Below, in pieces: positions 7,926-17,218 of a DNA stretch of 47,968 nucleotides; position 1 is the stretch's first letter, and every line of letters starts with the position of its first letter. The position numbers were made by a program, and so were the translations under genes. This DNA is from CBDUBH01 sp965365345. Its GTDB lineage: Bacteria; Bacteroidota; Ignavibacteria; Ignavibacteriales; SURF-24. The stretch lies in NCBI GenBank assembly GCA_965365345.1, contig CBDUBH010000015.1, forward strand, positions 1 to 47,968, given 5' to 3'. Under the pieces are notes generated by a model that saw only the letters and a program-made list of their open reading frames with translations, did not search any database and was not told the DNA's origin.

Positions 7926-8990
7926 ATGAAGAAAGTGTTTATACTTCTTCTTTTCAGCAGTCTGTATTTAACTTCATGCACAACTTTTCCAACAAAACGT
8001 GTTTGGCAGCCTTGGACACGTACCTTTTTAGACAATCAAAATGAATTACTCCCTGGGACAACCTTAAAAGTAAACGTAGCTGGTAGTACTGAATCGCTTT
8101 TAGGAAATGAAAATCTTTTCCAAAATGATATAAAGAAAAGGTTAGTTAACCTCCTTGAAAGAAAAGGTTATAAGTCAACAGAATCTAATTCAGATTATAA
8201 TCTTATATTGAATTATAAAACCTTCAGACACGATAAAATAGAAACAAATTCAATTGCTGCAAGTTCAAGTTCAAATCTGTACTATGTCAATTCTGATACT
8301 GATGCCTTGGGTGTGGCTATTGCTGGTCTAATTATGGGGTTAAGCCACACGTCTAATAAAAGCAGAGCCCAAACTACTTCCGAAAGCATAGAATCATATA
8401 ATCATATAATTTCGATAGAAGTTTTCAAAAACAACGATGTTCTATTCAAAGGTGAATCAGCCTGGGATTCATACAGTCCGGATTTAAGAAGACATTTAAC
8501 AACAGCTCTTCAAATAATTTTAAGCAATCTTGAAGCCGATAATAATGTAATCCCTTCTGTTTCAGAAGTGAATTATAATAAACGAAAAAACTATTATAAT
8601 CTTAAAGTAAGGGATGTTGAATTTTCATCTCCTGCCCTCCCATATGAAATATCCTTTAACACATACTCAGAAATTTCTGATCCGGTTGCTTTTGAAGCTT
8701 TTGTAGATCTTTTGCAGACCGCTGAATATGCTTTACCATTAGGAGATGATGAGTATTCAAATCCTATTGATCCTTACTTATGGAATGAAGTAATGTTAGG
8801 AGGAAAATATTATATTGGTAAAAATTCTAAACCCTCTAAAATTTTAATTAAACTAACTACTTCAGTAGATGGAGGGTATTTAGTAAAAAGATGCTGGCTT
8901 GCTTCTGATGAGGAATATAAAGAATACGAGAATCAATTATCGAAATGGAAAACTGCTCTTAAAGATTACTATGATGTTTATAGTGAATAA
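7926..8990 (+). CDS. Predicted lipoprotein, unknown function
   Basis: A 354-residue protein with a lipoprotein signal peptide (hydrophobic residues 4-16, lipobox L-T-S-C, mature Cys at about 18). The mature part has an N-terminal region resembling small periplasmic lipoproteins with an L-V-N-L-L-E-R-K-G-Y segment, a Gly/Ala-rich segment (A-L-G-V-A-I-A-G-L-I-M-G-L) and a mixed alpha/beta C-terminal half. I do not recognise it. It begins 20 bp after the repressor with a TTGGGGGTTCT leader and opens the cargo region. Confidence 0.7.
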   Translation: MKKVFILLLFSSLYLTSCTTFPTKRVWQPWTRTFLDNQNELLPGTTLKVNVAGSTESLLGNENLFQNDIKKRLVNLLERKGYKSTESNSDYNLILNYKTFRHDKIETNSIAASSSSNLYYVNSDTDALGVAIAGLIMGLSHTSNKSRAQTTSESIESYNHIISIEVFKNNDVLFKGESAWDSYSPDLRRHLTTALQIILSNLEADNNVIPSVSEVNYNKRKNYYNLKVRDVEFSSPALPYEISFNTYSEISDPVAFEAFVDLLQTAEYALPLGDDEYSNPIDPYLWNEVMLGGKYYIGKNSKPSKILIKLTTSVDGGYLVKRCWLASDEEYKEYENQLSKWKTALKDYYDVYSE

Positions 8991-9068
8991 AAGAATTTAG
9001 ACCATATCCTTGAAAGATGTGGGTGTAGTGGTTGAAACTAAAATCTATTATCAAAAAAATTGAAATCA

Positions 9069-10022
9069 ATGCAACAAATTAATTATTGTCAAAAAATATT
9101 TCAAAAAGACATTTACTCAATTGATGAGAATGATCTCAAATCTTTCTTTTCAACTCCTCAATTAGAAACATCTATACTAGAGTTCAAATCCGGTGATGTT
9201 GAAATAAATAAACTGTACAATGAAGTTTGTGCTTTTTTAAATACAGAAGGCGGAATAATTATAGTAGGGGCACCTAAAGAAACTAAGGATAGTAAAACGC
9301 AATCGAAATTTTGTCAAGGAGAGTTAACTTATTCAAATTTTAGCGGAAAAAGCTGGTTACTACAAAAGCTAAATTCACATATTGTCCCCGCACCTTCCAA
9401 TATCAAAACTCATGAAATAATTTCAGAGGCCGGAAAGATCTTTGTTGTTGAAGTACAACAAAGTTTTACTCCTCCTCATCAAAGTGGAGATGGAAAATAT
9501 TACATCCGCTTGGAGGAAGAAGCTAAACCTGCTCCTCATGGCATTGTTGAAGCTCTCTTTTTTAGAAGACAGAAGCCAAAATTGTTAGCTAATTTTGAAG
9601 TTATTCCATCAAAGGAAGATCCTCATTGTCATAGCTTAATTTTTCATTTAGGCAATCACTCATTGGTAAATGCTGAAAGAATTTTTTACCGTTTAGAAGT
9701 TGTAGGGGTGCTAAGAGCCGATGCAAAACAAAATATTAGAAAAACAGTTTCCGGTGAACCAAAATATAATTTTGTTTTCCAATTAGAACATCCACATATA
9801 ATAGTCAAAGGTATTACTGTTCCTATTGAAGTTGAAGTATTTCATGCTAAGGCTAATTATTTAGTGTCTTTTAATTATTGGTGTTCTGATTCTAAATTAA
9901 ATTTTATTGCTGCTGTAGTTGACCCAAAAGAGAATAAGCTTATAGAATCTCAAAATTCTGAAGAACAGGAGGAAGTAGACTTAATTAAACTCTATAATTT
10001 TTTAGATCCAATCTTTAAATAA
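9069..10022 (+). CDS. AlbA_2 / Schlafen-type putative DNA- or RNA-binding protein
   Basis: A protein of about 317 residues. Residues 20-165 match the Schlafen AlbA_2 (formerly AAA_4) pattern: T-S-I-L-E-F-K-S-G, then E-V-C-A-F-L-N-T-E-G-G-I-I-I-V-G, and later Y-Y-I-R-L-E-E-E-A-K-P-A-P-H-G-I-V-E-A-L-F. The C-terminal half is a beta-rich domain I do not recognise. AlbA_2 proteins bind nucleic acid and are frequent in mobile elements. A TTG at 9060 gives three more residues; neither start has a clear ribosome-binding site, and I prefer the ATG. No attC-like sequence flanks it. Confidence 0.7.
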   Translation: MQQINYCQKIFQKDIYSIDENDLKSFFSTPQLETSILEFKSGDVEINKLYNEVCAFLNTEGGIIIVGAPKETKDSKTQSKFCQGELTYSNFSGKSWLLQKLNSHIVPAPSNIKTHEIISEAGKIFVVEVQQSFTPPHQSGDGKYYIRLEEEAKPAPHGIVEALFFRRQKPKLLANFEVIPSKEDPHCHSLIFHLGNHSLVNAERIFYRLEVVGVLRADAKQNIRKTVSGEPKYNFVFQLEHPHIIVKGITVPIEVEVFHAKANYLVSFNYWCSDSKLNFIAAVVDPKENKLIESQNSEEQEEVDLIKLYNFLDPIFK

Positions 10023-10080
10023 TCGTATGAACGAAGAAAACAAACAAAATCCCCGAGTCTCTTTTAATATAGGTTTGTCT

Positions 10081-10629
10081 ATGATTACTCAAAGGCTTTT
10101 ATCAGTATTAGTTATATTGACTTTCATTTCTGTATGCGGCTGTACAGAATCAGCAAATGAACCTAAACTACTAAAACCGATTGAAGGAGTATGGGAGGAA
10201 AGCTATGAATATGAAACACCTCCATGGGAATATTTTGGAAGTGAAACCCAAAGCATAAGCGGGAAAACCTCATTTACATTCAATGGTAATGAAGTAAAAA
10301 TTAAGATACTGCCATCAACAAGAGCTTTCGGATTTGATTCACTGGGTCATGTAAAAACTATGCTTAAAGTAGATACCGTTTATATAGGTAATTATTCTTT
10401 AAGTAAAGACACTTTGATTCTTAAAATAAAAGGATTCAGCAATCAAGATAATTTCTTACATCGTTTTGATACTTTAATTACCAAAAAGTATAAATGGAAA
10501 ATTTCTAATGATACATTAAATATAAAATTTATTCCTTTTACTCAAGACAGCTTTGCAGTTGTTCCATTAGGTGATTGGCTTTGGGCAGGTTCACATCAAA
10601 AAGCAAGTGGGAAATTTACAAGAAAATAA
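10081..10629 (+). CDS. Predicted lipoprotein, unknown function
   Basis: A protein of about 182 residues. The frame opens at ATG 10027, but starting at ATG 10081 places a standard signal peptide at the N-terminus (M-I-T-Q-R-L-L-S-V-L-V-I-L-T) ending in V-C-G-C, so I take that start. The mature part (I-E-G-V-W-E-E-S, repeated beta strands, T-L-I-L-K-I-K-G-F) looks like a lipocalin-type beta-barrel such as those found in many Bacteroidota lipoproteins. The function is unknown. It follows the AlbA_2 gene closely. Confidence 0.6.
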   Translation: MITQRLLSVLVILTFISVCGCTESANEPKLLKPIEGVWEESYEYETPPWEYFGSETQSISGKTSFTFNGNEVKIKILPSTRAFGFDSLGHVKTMLKVDTVYIGNYSLSKDTLILKIKGFSNQDNFLHRFDTLITKKYKWKISNDTLNIKFIPFTQDSFAVVPLGDWLWAGSHQKASGKFTRK

Positions 10630-10686
10630 AATTAAAGATTAACGTGAATCAAATTATAAGCTATACAAACAATTGAGAATACAGTC

Positions 10687-10866
10687 ATGAATAATTCAAG
10701 TCAGCACAATCTCAATAAACAAATGGCCCTCAGAATGGGAACTAGTGTAGCGCTAGGAATAGCATTAGGGGCTACACTAGGTAATGTTGCTATAGGTTTG
10801 TCGCTTGGTATTGTTATCGGAGGAATTGGAGCTTTAATAAGAAGAAAGAAAGTAAGTAACTATTAG
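10687..10866 (+). CDS. Small glycine-zipper membrane peptide
   Basis: A 59-residue frame. After 18 polar residues it has a long Gly/Ala-rich hydrophobic stretch (A-L-G-I-A-L-G-A-T-L-G-N-V-A-I-G-L-S-L-G) with repeated G-x3-G spacing, then a basic tail R-R-K-K. This is typical of small glycine-zipper inner-membrane proteins that appear often in mobile gene cassettes. No clear Shine-Dalgarno sequence is present. Coding is supported by the protein pattern and the lack of stops. Confidence 0.6.
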   Translation: MNNSSQHNLNKQMALRMGTSVALGIALGATLGNVAIGLSLGIVIGGIGALIRRKKVSNY

Positions 10867-11174
10867 AATAAGCCAATTTTCAATTTTTTTCGCATAAAAG
10901 TTCAATTAAAAGTGTAACAACCTCGATTCTCGAGCGTTATATATAATGGGAATTTTTCGTTTAAATGAACTACTTGGGTCACTCCCCTCTGTGACTCACT
11001 TGGCGGAGCTGTGGGGAAATAAATTTAGTAATCACTTCATAATCATATTGAAGTTTAACATACCTATTATAATTTTCCTTTTTAATTATTGATTTTTAAT
11101 CCTACAATCAAGAATCAATAAGATTTATTTTTTAACTTTACAATTATTATTTCTCTCAATACCTTGGAATAGAA
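10867..11174 (+). other. Gene-free gap with local GC-rich hairpins
   Basis: No gene is visible in these 308 bp. Near the start lies a 5-bp-stem hairpin, CTCGA-TTC-TCGAG (10922-10934), flanked by TAAC and GTTA words (10915-10918 and 10936-10939), which is like a collapsed attC. At 10970-11020 a conspicuously GC-rich segment contains the stem GTCAC/GTGAC (10978-10982 and 10991-10995) in otherwise very AT-rich DNA; it may be a small RNA, an old terminator or a leader. The last 130 bp upstream of the ABC-3C operon are AT-rich and probably carry its promoter. Confidence 0.35.
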
Positions 11175-12575
11175 ATGGCTAAGATAGTAAAAATTCTAGT
11201 TTTTTCTGATATTCATCACCACTTACAAAATTATAGCACAAATAAACTTAGAAATAGATTACTCTCATATTTGTCAGAAAGATTTTCCGGCAAAATTGAT
11301 TATATAGTAATAGCAGGAGATCTTTTCGATAAAGGAAAAGCTGATTTTGATCAGCTTGAGGAATACTTACGAAAACTATCAGAAGTAATTGGAATCGATA
11401 TAGCCAATCTTTTCGTCATATCTGGGAACCATGATCTTGAAAGAACAGAAATTCGAGAAAACCTTTTAAAAGGTTTTATGTCAAATATAAATCCTGTAGA
11501 GGCTATAAATGAAATTCAACCCTCTACTATAAATTTCCTAAAGACTAATTTTTCTAGTTTAGAGAGTTTTTGTAAAAGATTGTGGCCAGATAAAAAATTA
11601 ATGGATCCATTACATAAAATACACGTGACTGAAAACTTGCGATTTATATTTTTTAATACGTGTCTTTTTTCTGGACAAAATAATGAAGAAGGTAAATTGT
11701 GCATTGGCCAAAAATTTATAGTAGAAGATCTCAAAGACGTTGATGATAAAAAGATAAACATTGCTTTTGGGCATCACTCAATAGATTGTTTGTTACCAGA
11801 AGAAAGGAAGTTGTTTCTTAATAATTTAGATCAACATACAATTGATGCATACTTTTGTGGTCACGCACATAAACCTGAATTTACTATAAATTTAAAAGGA
11901 AGAATAATTCCTACAATCACATGTGGTTCCATGGTTACAGATAGCTGGTCTAAAAATTCATTTATATATAGTGAAGTGAATACTGATAGTAAAAAACTTA
12001 AGATTCAATATTACACATTTAATAAAGAAGATGAGTTTTGGTATGATGATTGCGGTATATTAGAAGAAATTGGACCTAATAACTCTTTTAACCTAAGACA
12101 AGAATTATTCAATAATGAAGAAGAATTTCTTGATGATATGACAGAATTTAGAAATTTCATTATTTCGTTTAGTGAATCCCTAAAATCTCAAAGAAAAAAT
12201 TTTAGTAGTAGCTATGCACATAAAGATGTTCCAGATAAATTTGAAAAAATGAAGTGTAACGAAACAACAAAAAAAGAATTTAACAAAGCAAGTCAATCTT
12301 TCCCGATTATAGATGATATTATCAATAGCACCTCTATCCTTGATTTTAATGCAAAAGAAGTAATTCCAAGTATTATTATAGATATTTATCGTGAAGTATT
12401 TTCGGTAACATTTGATGGTCAGATGATACTTACAAAAATGCTAGATACATTAGAAAAACGTTATAGAACCTTTAATGGATGTAGTTATTCAACTTTAAGA
12501 ACGTTCTACAAAAAAACGATTTATTGGTCTATAAATGAATGTGATATTTTTAACGAAACAGTTATATCATTATGA
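11175..12575 (+). CDS. Calcineurin-like metallophosphoesterase, likely ABC-3C effector
   Basis: A 466-residue protein. Residues 1-270 are a complete metallophosphoesterase: F-S-D-I-H (Asp12, His14), A-G-D-L-F-D (Asp49), S-G-N-H-D (Asn86-His87), F-G-H-H (199-201) and C-G-H-A-H (229-232), so all metal ligands are present. The C-terminal 190 residues are a separate helical domain without recognised motifs, which fits the dedicated C-terminal domain of ABC-three-component effectors. It overlaps the next gene by 4 bp (ATGA). The effector would cleave a phosphodiester (DNA, RNA or nucleotide) when released by the ATPase. Mechanism is inferred from the family description, not from the sequence. Confidence 0.8.
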   Translation: MAKIVKILVFSDIHHHLQNYSTNKLRNRLLSYLSERFSGKIDYIVIAGDLFDKGKADFDQLEEYLRKLSEVIGIDIANLFVISGNHDLERTEIRENLLKGFMSNINPVEAINEIQPSTINFLKTNFSSLESFCKRLWPDKKLMDPLHKIHVTENLRFIFFNTCLFSGQNNEEGKLCIGQKFIVEDLKDVDDKKINIAFGHHSIDCLLPEERKLFLNNLDQHTIDAYFCGHAHKPEFTINLKGRIIPTITCGSMVTDSWSKNSFIYSEVNTDSKKLKIQYYTFNKEDEFWYDDCGILEEIGPNNSFNLRQELFNNEEEFLDDMTEFRNFIISFSESLKSQRKNFSSSYAHKDVPDKFEKMKCNETTKKEFNKASQSFPIIDDIINSTSILDFNAKEVIPSIIIDIYREVFSVTFDGQMILTKMLDTLEKRYRTFNGCSYSTLRTFYKKTIYWSINECDIFNETVISL

Positions 12576-12811
12576 ATTTACTTACATTTTCCAAATATCA
12601 GTCAATCGATGAAAATGTTCTTTTTGTCTCCAATGAATTGTATGGACTTTTAAAAAAAAGGAAGTCTCTAGACACACTTATTGAAGATTACACTAAAAAA
12701 AGAAATATAGAAAAAAGTATTAATATTGAAAGAATTATTCTTCTAGCAGTTACTTTTTTATATTCAGTTGATAAAATAGTAGTTGATGAAATTTATATTA
12801 GAAGGAAGTAA
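12572..12811 (+). CDS. ABC-three-component middle component (MC6-like)
   Basis: A 79-residue helical protein. Its layout matches the small middle component 6 of ABC-3C systems: an N-terminal L-L-T-F-S-K-Y segment, L-Y-G-L-L-K-K-R-K-S-L-D-T-L-I-E-D-Y in the centre, and I-L-L-A-V-T-F-L-Y-S-V-D-K-I near the end. It begins within the stop of the effector gene (ATGA overlap) and ends two bases before the ATPase gene. The middle component is thought to bridge effector and ATPase. The assignment rests on size, pattern and genomic position together. Confidence 0.75.
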   Translation: MNLLTFSKYQSIDENVLFVSNELYGLLKKRKSLDTLIEDYTKKRNIEKSINIERIILLAVTFLYSVDKIVVDEIYIRRK

Positions 12812-12813
12812 AA

Positions 12814-14607
12814 ATGTTCAAGTCTATTTCAATTTATTCTAGAAGCGATGATGAGTTCCTTAAAAATTATACATTTAACGAATACGGCTTAAATATTATA
12901 ATAGGGGAAAGAAGTGATCCAAACGATGAAACAAACGCTGTAGGCAAGAGTACATTTATTAATATACTTCGCTATTTACTTGGTGAACAACTCGATTCTA
13001 AATATTATAGATGTGATGAAATTGTCAAAAGACAGATAATTATCTTCGCTAATATAAGCATAAAAAATGTAAACTTTCGAGCAGCAATTCCTTTGTATAC
13101 AAACGAAGATAAGGTTTACATATTAAAGGACGTCTATGATGAAAGTGTGAAAATCGATGATCCTAATTGGACAATATTGAGCAATAATGAATATAAGAAA
13201 TTCATAGAAGATCTGTTTTTAGGAGATCATCAAAAAGAGAAGACCCCATCTTTTGCCTCAATTAGAGAGTATATAGTTAGAGATGAAAAAGTTGGATTCG
13301 GGGAAATAATGTTACACAATCGAAATGCTATAACTAATCATAGAATCTTAAATTTTTTATTTGGTTTACCTAATTATTATGAACTAGAAATTGAAAAATT
13401 GAAAAAAGCAATTCAAGCTTGTAATGAAAAAATAAATCTAAGTAAGACAATTAGTGAAACAAAAACGTCATTAACAACTAAGCGTAGCAAAAAGAATCGC
13501 GAATTACAAACTTTACAAGACCAAATAAAAAAGCTTGATCTTCAAAAGCACTACAATATTGACGAGGAAAAATACAATTCACTTAAATCCAAACTGCAAG
13601 ATTTAAGTAATCAACTATTCAAACTTGAACGTGTAAAAGCACAATATAATAAAAATATTGATAATCTAGAATTGAAGTTAAACGAAATTCAAGGTTTTAA
13701 TGATTTAGAATTATTCTTCTCTGAGTTGGATGTAGTAATGCCTACGGCAATAAAAAAATCAAAGGAAGATATTGAACAATTCTATACATACATGATTGAT
13801 AGTAGAGGCAAATATTTCAAATCAATCATAAATGAGATTGAAAGTAAAATGAGTGATCTCAAACAAGAAAAAAATAATTTACAAAAAGACTTAGATAGTA
13901 TAATGAAACTTCTTGTTAGCACTAATGTTGTTAATGATTTAAAAGCGATTAATGATAAGGTGGCTCAAACATCAAAAGAATTAGCAGATATAGATTATAA
14001 ACTCAATGTTTTATTAGAAGGCAAAGAATTAATTTCTGAGGTTAATAGACTTAAAAACAATATTATTATAGAAACAGAAAAGTATTACAAGGAATTTGAA
14101 TCTTACCAAAAAAGAAAAAATTTAATAAATGAAATGTTTAATAAATTGGTTGATGTTGCATACAAAGAAGATGGGGATTTGGAATTTGAATTTGACAACT
14201 CAACTGATTTAAAAAGTACTACTGGTAGAATCAAAATATCATGTTCAATTAATGAAGAAGAGTCACTTGGTCGATCAATAGTAAAAGTTATTCTCTTTGA
14301 TTTGACTTGGTTAATTTTCAATGTAGAGAATAATGGACCTATTAATATTTTGATCCATGATGGAGCATATGTTATTCCAGACAAAAATATAACAAAAAAG
14401 ATTTTGCACTTTATGGTGGATTTTTTCAATCAGCACAAAAATGGCCAATATATTGTGACATTGAATATTGATGATTTAGATGTTGAAACAAAAGAAACAT
14501 TTGAAAAGCATAATTATTTAATAGCCACTCTCAGAAAAAGTAATGATGAAAATCGGTTTATGGGATTTAAATACGCAGTTAATAAAAGAAAATTTAAAAA
14601 AATTTAA
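12814..14607 (+). CDS. DUF2326-type ABC/SMC-like ATPase of an ABC-3C system
   Basis: A 597-residue SMC/RecN-like ATPase. The Walker A region is I-I-I-G-E-R plus an insert and then N-A-V-G-K-S-T (about residues 28-47), the form seen in DUF2326 proteins. Long coiled coils fill about residues 185-300 and 335-430, consistent with SMC-like arms. The C-terminal part has L-F-D-L-T-W-L and I-L-I-H-D-G (about residues 494-517), the conserved DUF2326 head motifs with the catalytic Asp. It is the sensor/motor of the three-gene system and should recognise nucleoprotein structures such as invading DNA. Confidence 0.85.
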   Translation: MFKSISIYSRSDDEFLKNYTFNEYGLNIIIGERSDPNDETNAVGKSTFINILRYLLGEQLDSKYYRCDEIVKRQIIIFANISIKNVNFRAAIPLYTNEDKVYILKDVYDESVKIDDPNWTILSNNEYKKFIEDLFLGDHQKEKTPSFASIREYIVRDEKVGFGEIMLHNRNAITNHRILNFLFGLPNYYELEIEKLKKAIQACNEKINLSKTISETKTSLTTKRSKKNRELQTLQDQIKKLDLQKHYNIDEEKYNSLKSKLQDLSNQLFKLERVKAQYNKNIDNLELKLNEIQGFNDLELFFSELDVVMPTAIKKSKEDIEQFYTYMIDSRGKYFKSIINEIESKMSDLKQEKNNLQKDLDSIMKLLVSTNVVNDLKAINDKVAQTSKELADIDYKLNVLLEGKELISEVNRLKNNIIIETEKYYKEFESYQKRKNLINEMFNKLVDVAYKEDGDLEFEFDNSTDLKSTTGRIKISCSINEEESLGRSIVKVILFDLTWLIFNVENNGPINILIHDGAYVIPDKNITKKILHFMVDFFNQHKNGQYIVTLNIDDLDVETKETFEKHNYLIATLRKSNDENRFMGFKYAVNKRKFKKI

Positions 14608-14773
14608 TATTTATCTAATATTAAAAACTATATGTACCGCTGGTCTTATTCCTTATAATTATACCTTTGTAAGTTCACCATTCTCCTAGTTTTCGTAAAT
14701 GGATGGTACAATATTCTCAATTTATCCTTAAATTTGATAGTGTAAATTGAAATACAATTATAAGGATAAAATT

Positions 14774-16156
14774 TTGACAAAAGATGAATTAAATTACTTT
14801 AAAAACAATAATAATGGCGAATTCGTAAAAATACTAAATCCGAGCAATGATACAAAATCTTTGATTTTTGCTCTTGATAAAATTGGAAGATTACCAAACG
14901 ATTTTGATGGTAAATATTTCATCCCATTAACTCTGCATCAGAATGAAAAAGTAAGATTATTAGCAGTAAAAAACCTTGGCAAATTATGTAGTGAAAAATA
15001 CTTAAATATTTTAGATAACACTTCTATATCTGATGAAAGCAGTATGGTTCGAAGAGAAGCAATATCTTCGATTGGAAGAATGAGAAATACACAAGCAATT
15101 CCTATTTTAATTAAAAGACTTCAAGATTCAGATCCCAAAATAGTTCTTCAAGCTATTCGTGGGTTATTAGTTTTTAAAGAAGATAATATAGTCATTAACG
15201 AACTAAAAAAATTAAAAGATCATCCCAATGAAATTATTCAAAATGTAATCGAAAAAGAATTCATGAATAATTTGGATGTAAAAGATAAATTTGATCATAA
15301 AATATCCCCTGACTCATTAAAAAATCTTGTCGTAAATGGAAATGTTTTAGATATTTTAAAAAATGTTCCGGATGATTCAATTCATTTAACTTTTACTTCG
15401 CCACCGTATTATAATGCTAGAGATTATTCTATTTATCAAAGTTATAATGAATACTTAGAATTTTTACGAGATGTTTTTAAAGAAGTCTATCGTGTAACAA
15501 AAGAAGGTCGATTTTTTATTTTAAACACTTCTCCAGTTATTATTCCTCGTGTTAGTAGACAACACTCAAGCAGACGCTACCCTATCCCTTTTGATATTCA
15601 TTCACATCTGATCGATATGGGTTGGGAGTTTATTGACGATATAATTTGGGTAAAACCTGAGGCAAGCGCAAAAGATAGAAACTCAAGCTTTAGACAACAT
15701 AGAAAACCATTAGCATATAAGCCGACTGCAGTTACTGAATATTTAATGGTTTACCGGAAAAAGACTCATAAGTTAATAGACTGGAATATTAAACAATATG
15801 ATCATAAAACAATAGAAGAAAGTAAGGTTTTAGGAAATGTTGATAAAATTAATACATGGTATATTGATCCGACTTTTGATAAGACCCACACCGCTGTTTT
15901 TCCTATGGAATTGTGTACAAGAGTAATTAAGTACTATTCATTTAAATATGACTTGGTTTTCGATCCGTTCGGAGGAAGCGGAACCTTTGGCAAAGCAGCA
16001 CAATCATTAGAAAGGTTTTTCTTTTTAACAGAAATATCAAATAAATACTTTGAAAGGATAAAAGAAATTATTGGATTGGATAATTTTTTTAACTCTAGTT
16101 TCCAACCTAAATATATAAATCAAGAACAATTTTTAAATCCGGAGGAAAAACAATGA
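14774..16156 (+). CDS. HEAT-repeat/DNA methyltransferase fusion (beta-class N4-cytosine or N6-adenine)
   Basis: A protein of about 460 residues. Residues 1-165 contain two or three HEAT/PBS-lyase-like repeats (V-R-L-L-A-V-K-N-L-G and V-R-R-E-A-I-S-S-I-G-R-M). The remainder is a methyltransferase with motif IV T-S-P-P-Y (SPPY at about 209-212) before motif I D-P-F-G-G-S-G-T (about 397-404), the order of the beta class; SPPY favours N4-cytosine. I take the TTG at 14774 because AAGGATA sits just upstream; the frame is open from a TTG at 14747. The stop overlaps the endonuclease start (ATGA). Together they form a type II restriction-modification system. Confidence 0.85.
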   Translation: MTKDELNYFKNNNNGEFVKILNPSNDTKSLIFALDKIGRLPNDFDGKYFIPLTLHQNEKVRLLAVKNLGKLCSEKYLNILDNTSISDESSMVRREAISSIGRMRNTQAIPILIKRLQDSDPKIVLQAIRGLLVFKEDNIVINELKKLKDHPNEIIQNVIEKEFMNNLDVKDKFDHKISPDSLKNLVVNGNVLDILKNVPDDSIHLTFTSPPYYNARDYSIYQSYNEYLEFLRDVFKEVYRVTKEGRFFILNTSPVIIPRVSRQHSSRRYPIPFDIHSHLIDMGWEFIDDIIWVKPEASAKDRNSSFRQHRKPLAYKPTAVTEYLMVYRKKTHKLIDWNIKQYDHKTIEESKVLGNVDKINTWYIDPTFDKTHTAVFPMELCTRVIKYYSFKYDLVFDPFGGSGTFGKAAQSLERFFFLTEISNKYFERIKEIIGLDNFFNSSFQPKYINQEQFLNPEEKQ

Positions 16157-17070
16157 CAATTTCAGAAGAAGTGGCAAAAAATATTATTTGTAAGCTGTTA
16201 CTTGGTAAAGATTATCGAATTGAAGTGGTGACATTAATTAATGCTGAATTCTTGAATTTTACTATCGCGTTTTTCAAAAAAGTCATAGAAGCAAAATTGA
16301 ATAGTAATGATATAACAGTTGACTGGTATAAGAAAGAGTTTTTATCAGAAAATTTAACTAAAGATGAGATTGCAATTAATGCTGGTTTGAACAAAAAAAC
16401 TATAAAAAACATGTACAACACAGAAACTAAGTCGATTGTAATTGAGGCATCCAATGAACATTATGATAATTTATATGAAGCAATAAATAAGCTAGTAGAT
16501 GATGAAAAAGATTTCGAGTTGACTTTAACAATTAAATTCAAATCTGTTAGCGTAGATTTAAATGTAAGTGAAAGTTTAATTATAATTAATACTTTAGCAG
16601 TAAAACGTGCAGCTTTACGAGGTGGATTATGGAGCACTGCTGGCAAGAGAGTTGAAAAGCCATTAATGCAGACATTATGTAAATTATTCGGTGTTCCAGA
16701 GGAAAACTATAAATTAATTCTTAAAAAGAAAGCTGAAGCTGAATTACCAACTTTTGAAAGAGAAATAGATTTTTATTTGGTTAAAAATACTAATAACTAT
16801 AAATGTGAAGTTAAATTAATGGGAATCGGAAATCCGGAAAGTGCTGACGCAGTGATCGCAAGAGCTAGCGAAGTTTTTGTTGCTGATAAATTATCAGAGA
16901 CAAATAAAAATCAACTTAATAGCCTTAATGTTAATTGGGTCGAATTACGTAGCGAAAATGGATATAAGAGATTCCAACAAGTTTTAGATAATTTGGATAT
17001 TCCATACACTGCAAATGGTGAATATGATGAAGATAAATTAACTAATATTTTAAATTCAATATTTAATTAA
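16153..17070 (+). CDS. Type II restriction endonuclease, CfrBI-like
   Basis: A 305-residue protein translated from within the methyltransferase stop. It has a PD-(D/E)xK nuclease core: R-E-I-D-F-Y-L (Asp206) followed by K-C-E-V-K-L-M-G-I-G-N-P-E (Glu219, Lys221). The N-terminal region (E-V-V-T-L-I-N-A-E-F-L and V-D-W-Y-K-K-E-F-L) recalls the CfrBI family, whose founder cuts CCWWGG. I give that family from memory of its pattern. The recognition site of this enzyme cannot be read from sequence. The partner methyltransferase protects the host DNA. Confidence 0.78.
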   Translation: MTISEEVAKNIICKLLLGKDYRIEVVTLINAEFLNFTIAFFKKVIEAKLNSNDITVDWYKKEFLSENLTKDEIAINAGLNKKTIKNMYNTETKSIVIEASNEHYDNLYEAINKLVDDEKDFELTLTIKFKSVSVDLNVSESLIIINTLAVKRAALRGGLWSTAGKRVEKPLMQTLCKLFGVPEENYKLILKKKAEAELPTFEREIDFYLVKNTNNYKCEVKLMGIGNPESADAVIARASEVFVADKLSETNKNQLNSLNVNWVELRSENGYKRFQQVLDNLDIPYTANGEYDEDKLTNILNSIFN

Positions 17071-17218
17071 TGCTAATTAATATTTTATTCAAGTTTGTAG
17101 CTAATATAATACCTTTCTGAATAATTTATTAAATTTTAAATGATCCTAACTGAATCATCAAAAACCACTGCGGTTTAGCTGAAGATTATTAAGTACAATA
17201 ACACAATAGGAGAATATA

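Noticed and set aside
14662..14669. Bacteroidota-type promoter TAnnTTTG (TACCTTTG) before the methyltransferase
   Set aside because: It matches the -7 word but no -33 TTTG-like partner is in place, and it is uncertain that this lineage uses that consensus.
17071..17218. attC-like site between the endonuclease and the graspetide precursor
   Set aside because: The words CCTAACTGAATC and GGTTTAGCTG suggest arms, but they do not pair well and the gap lacks the shared arm or loop words of the clear sites.
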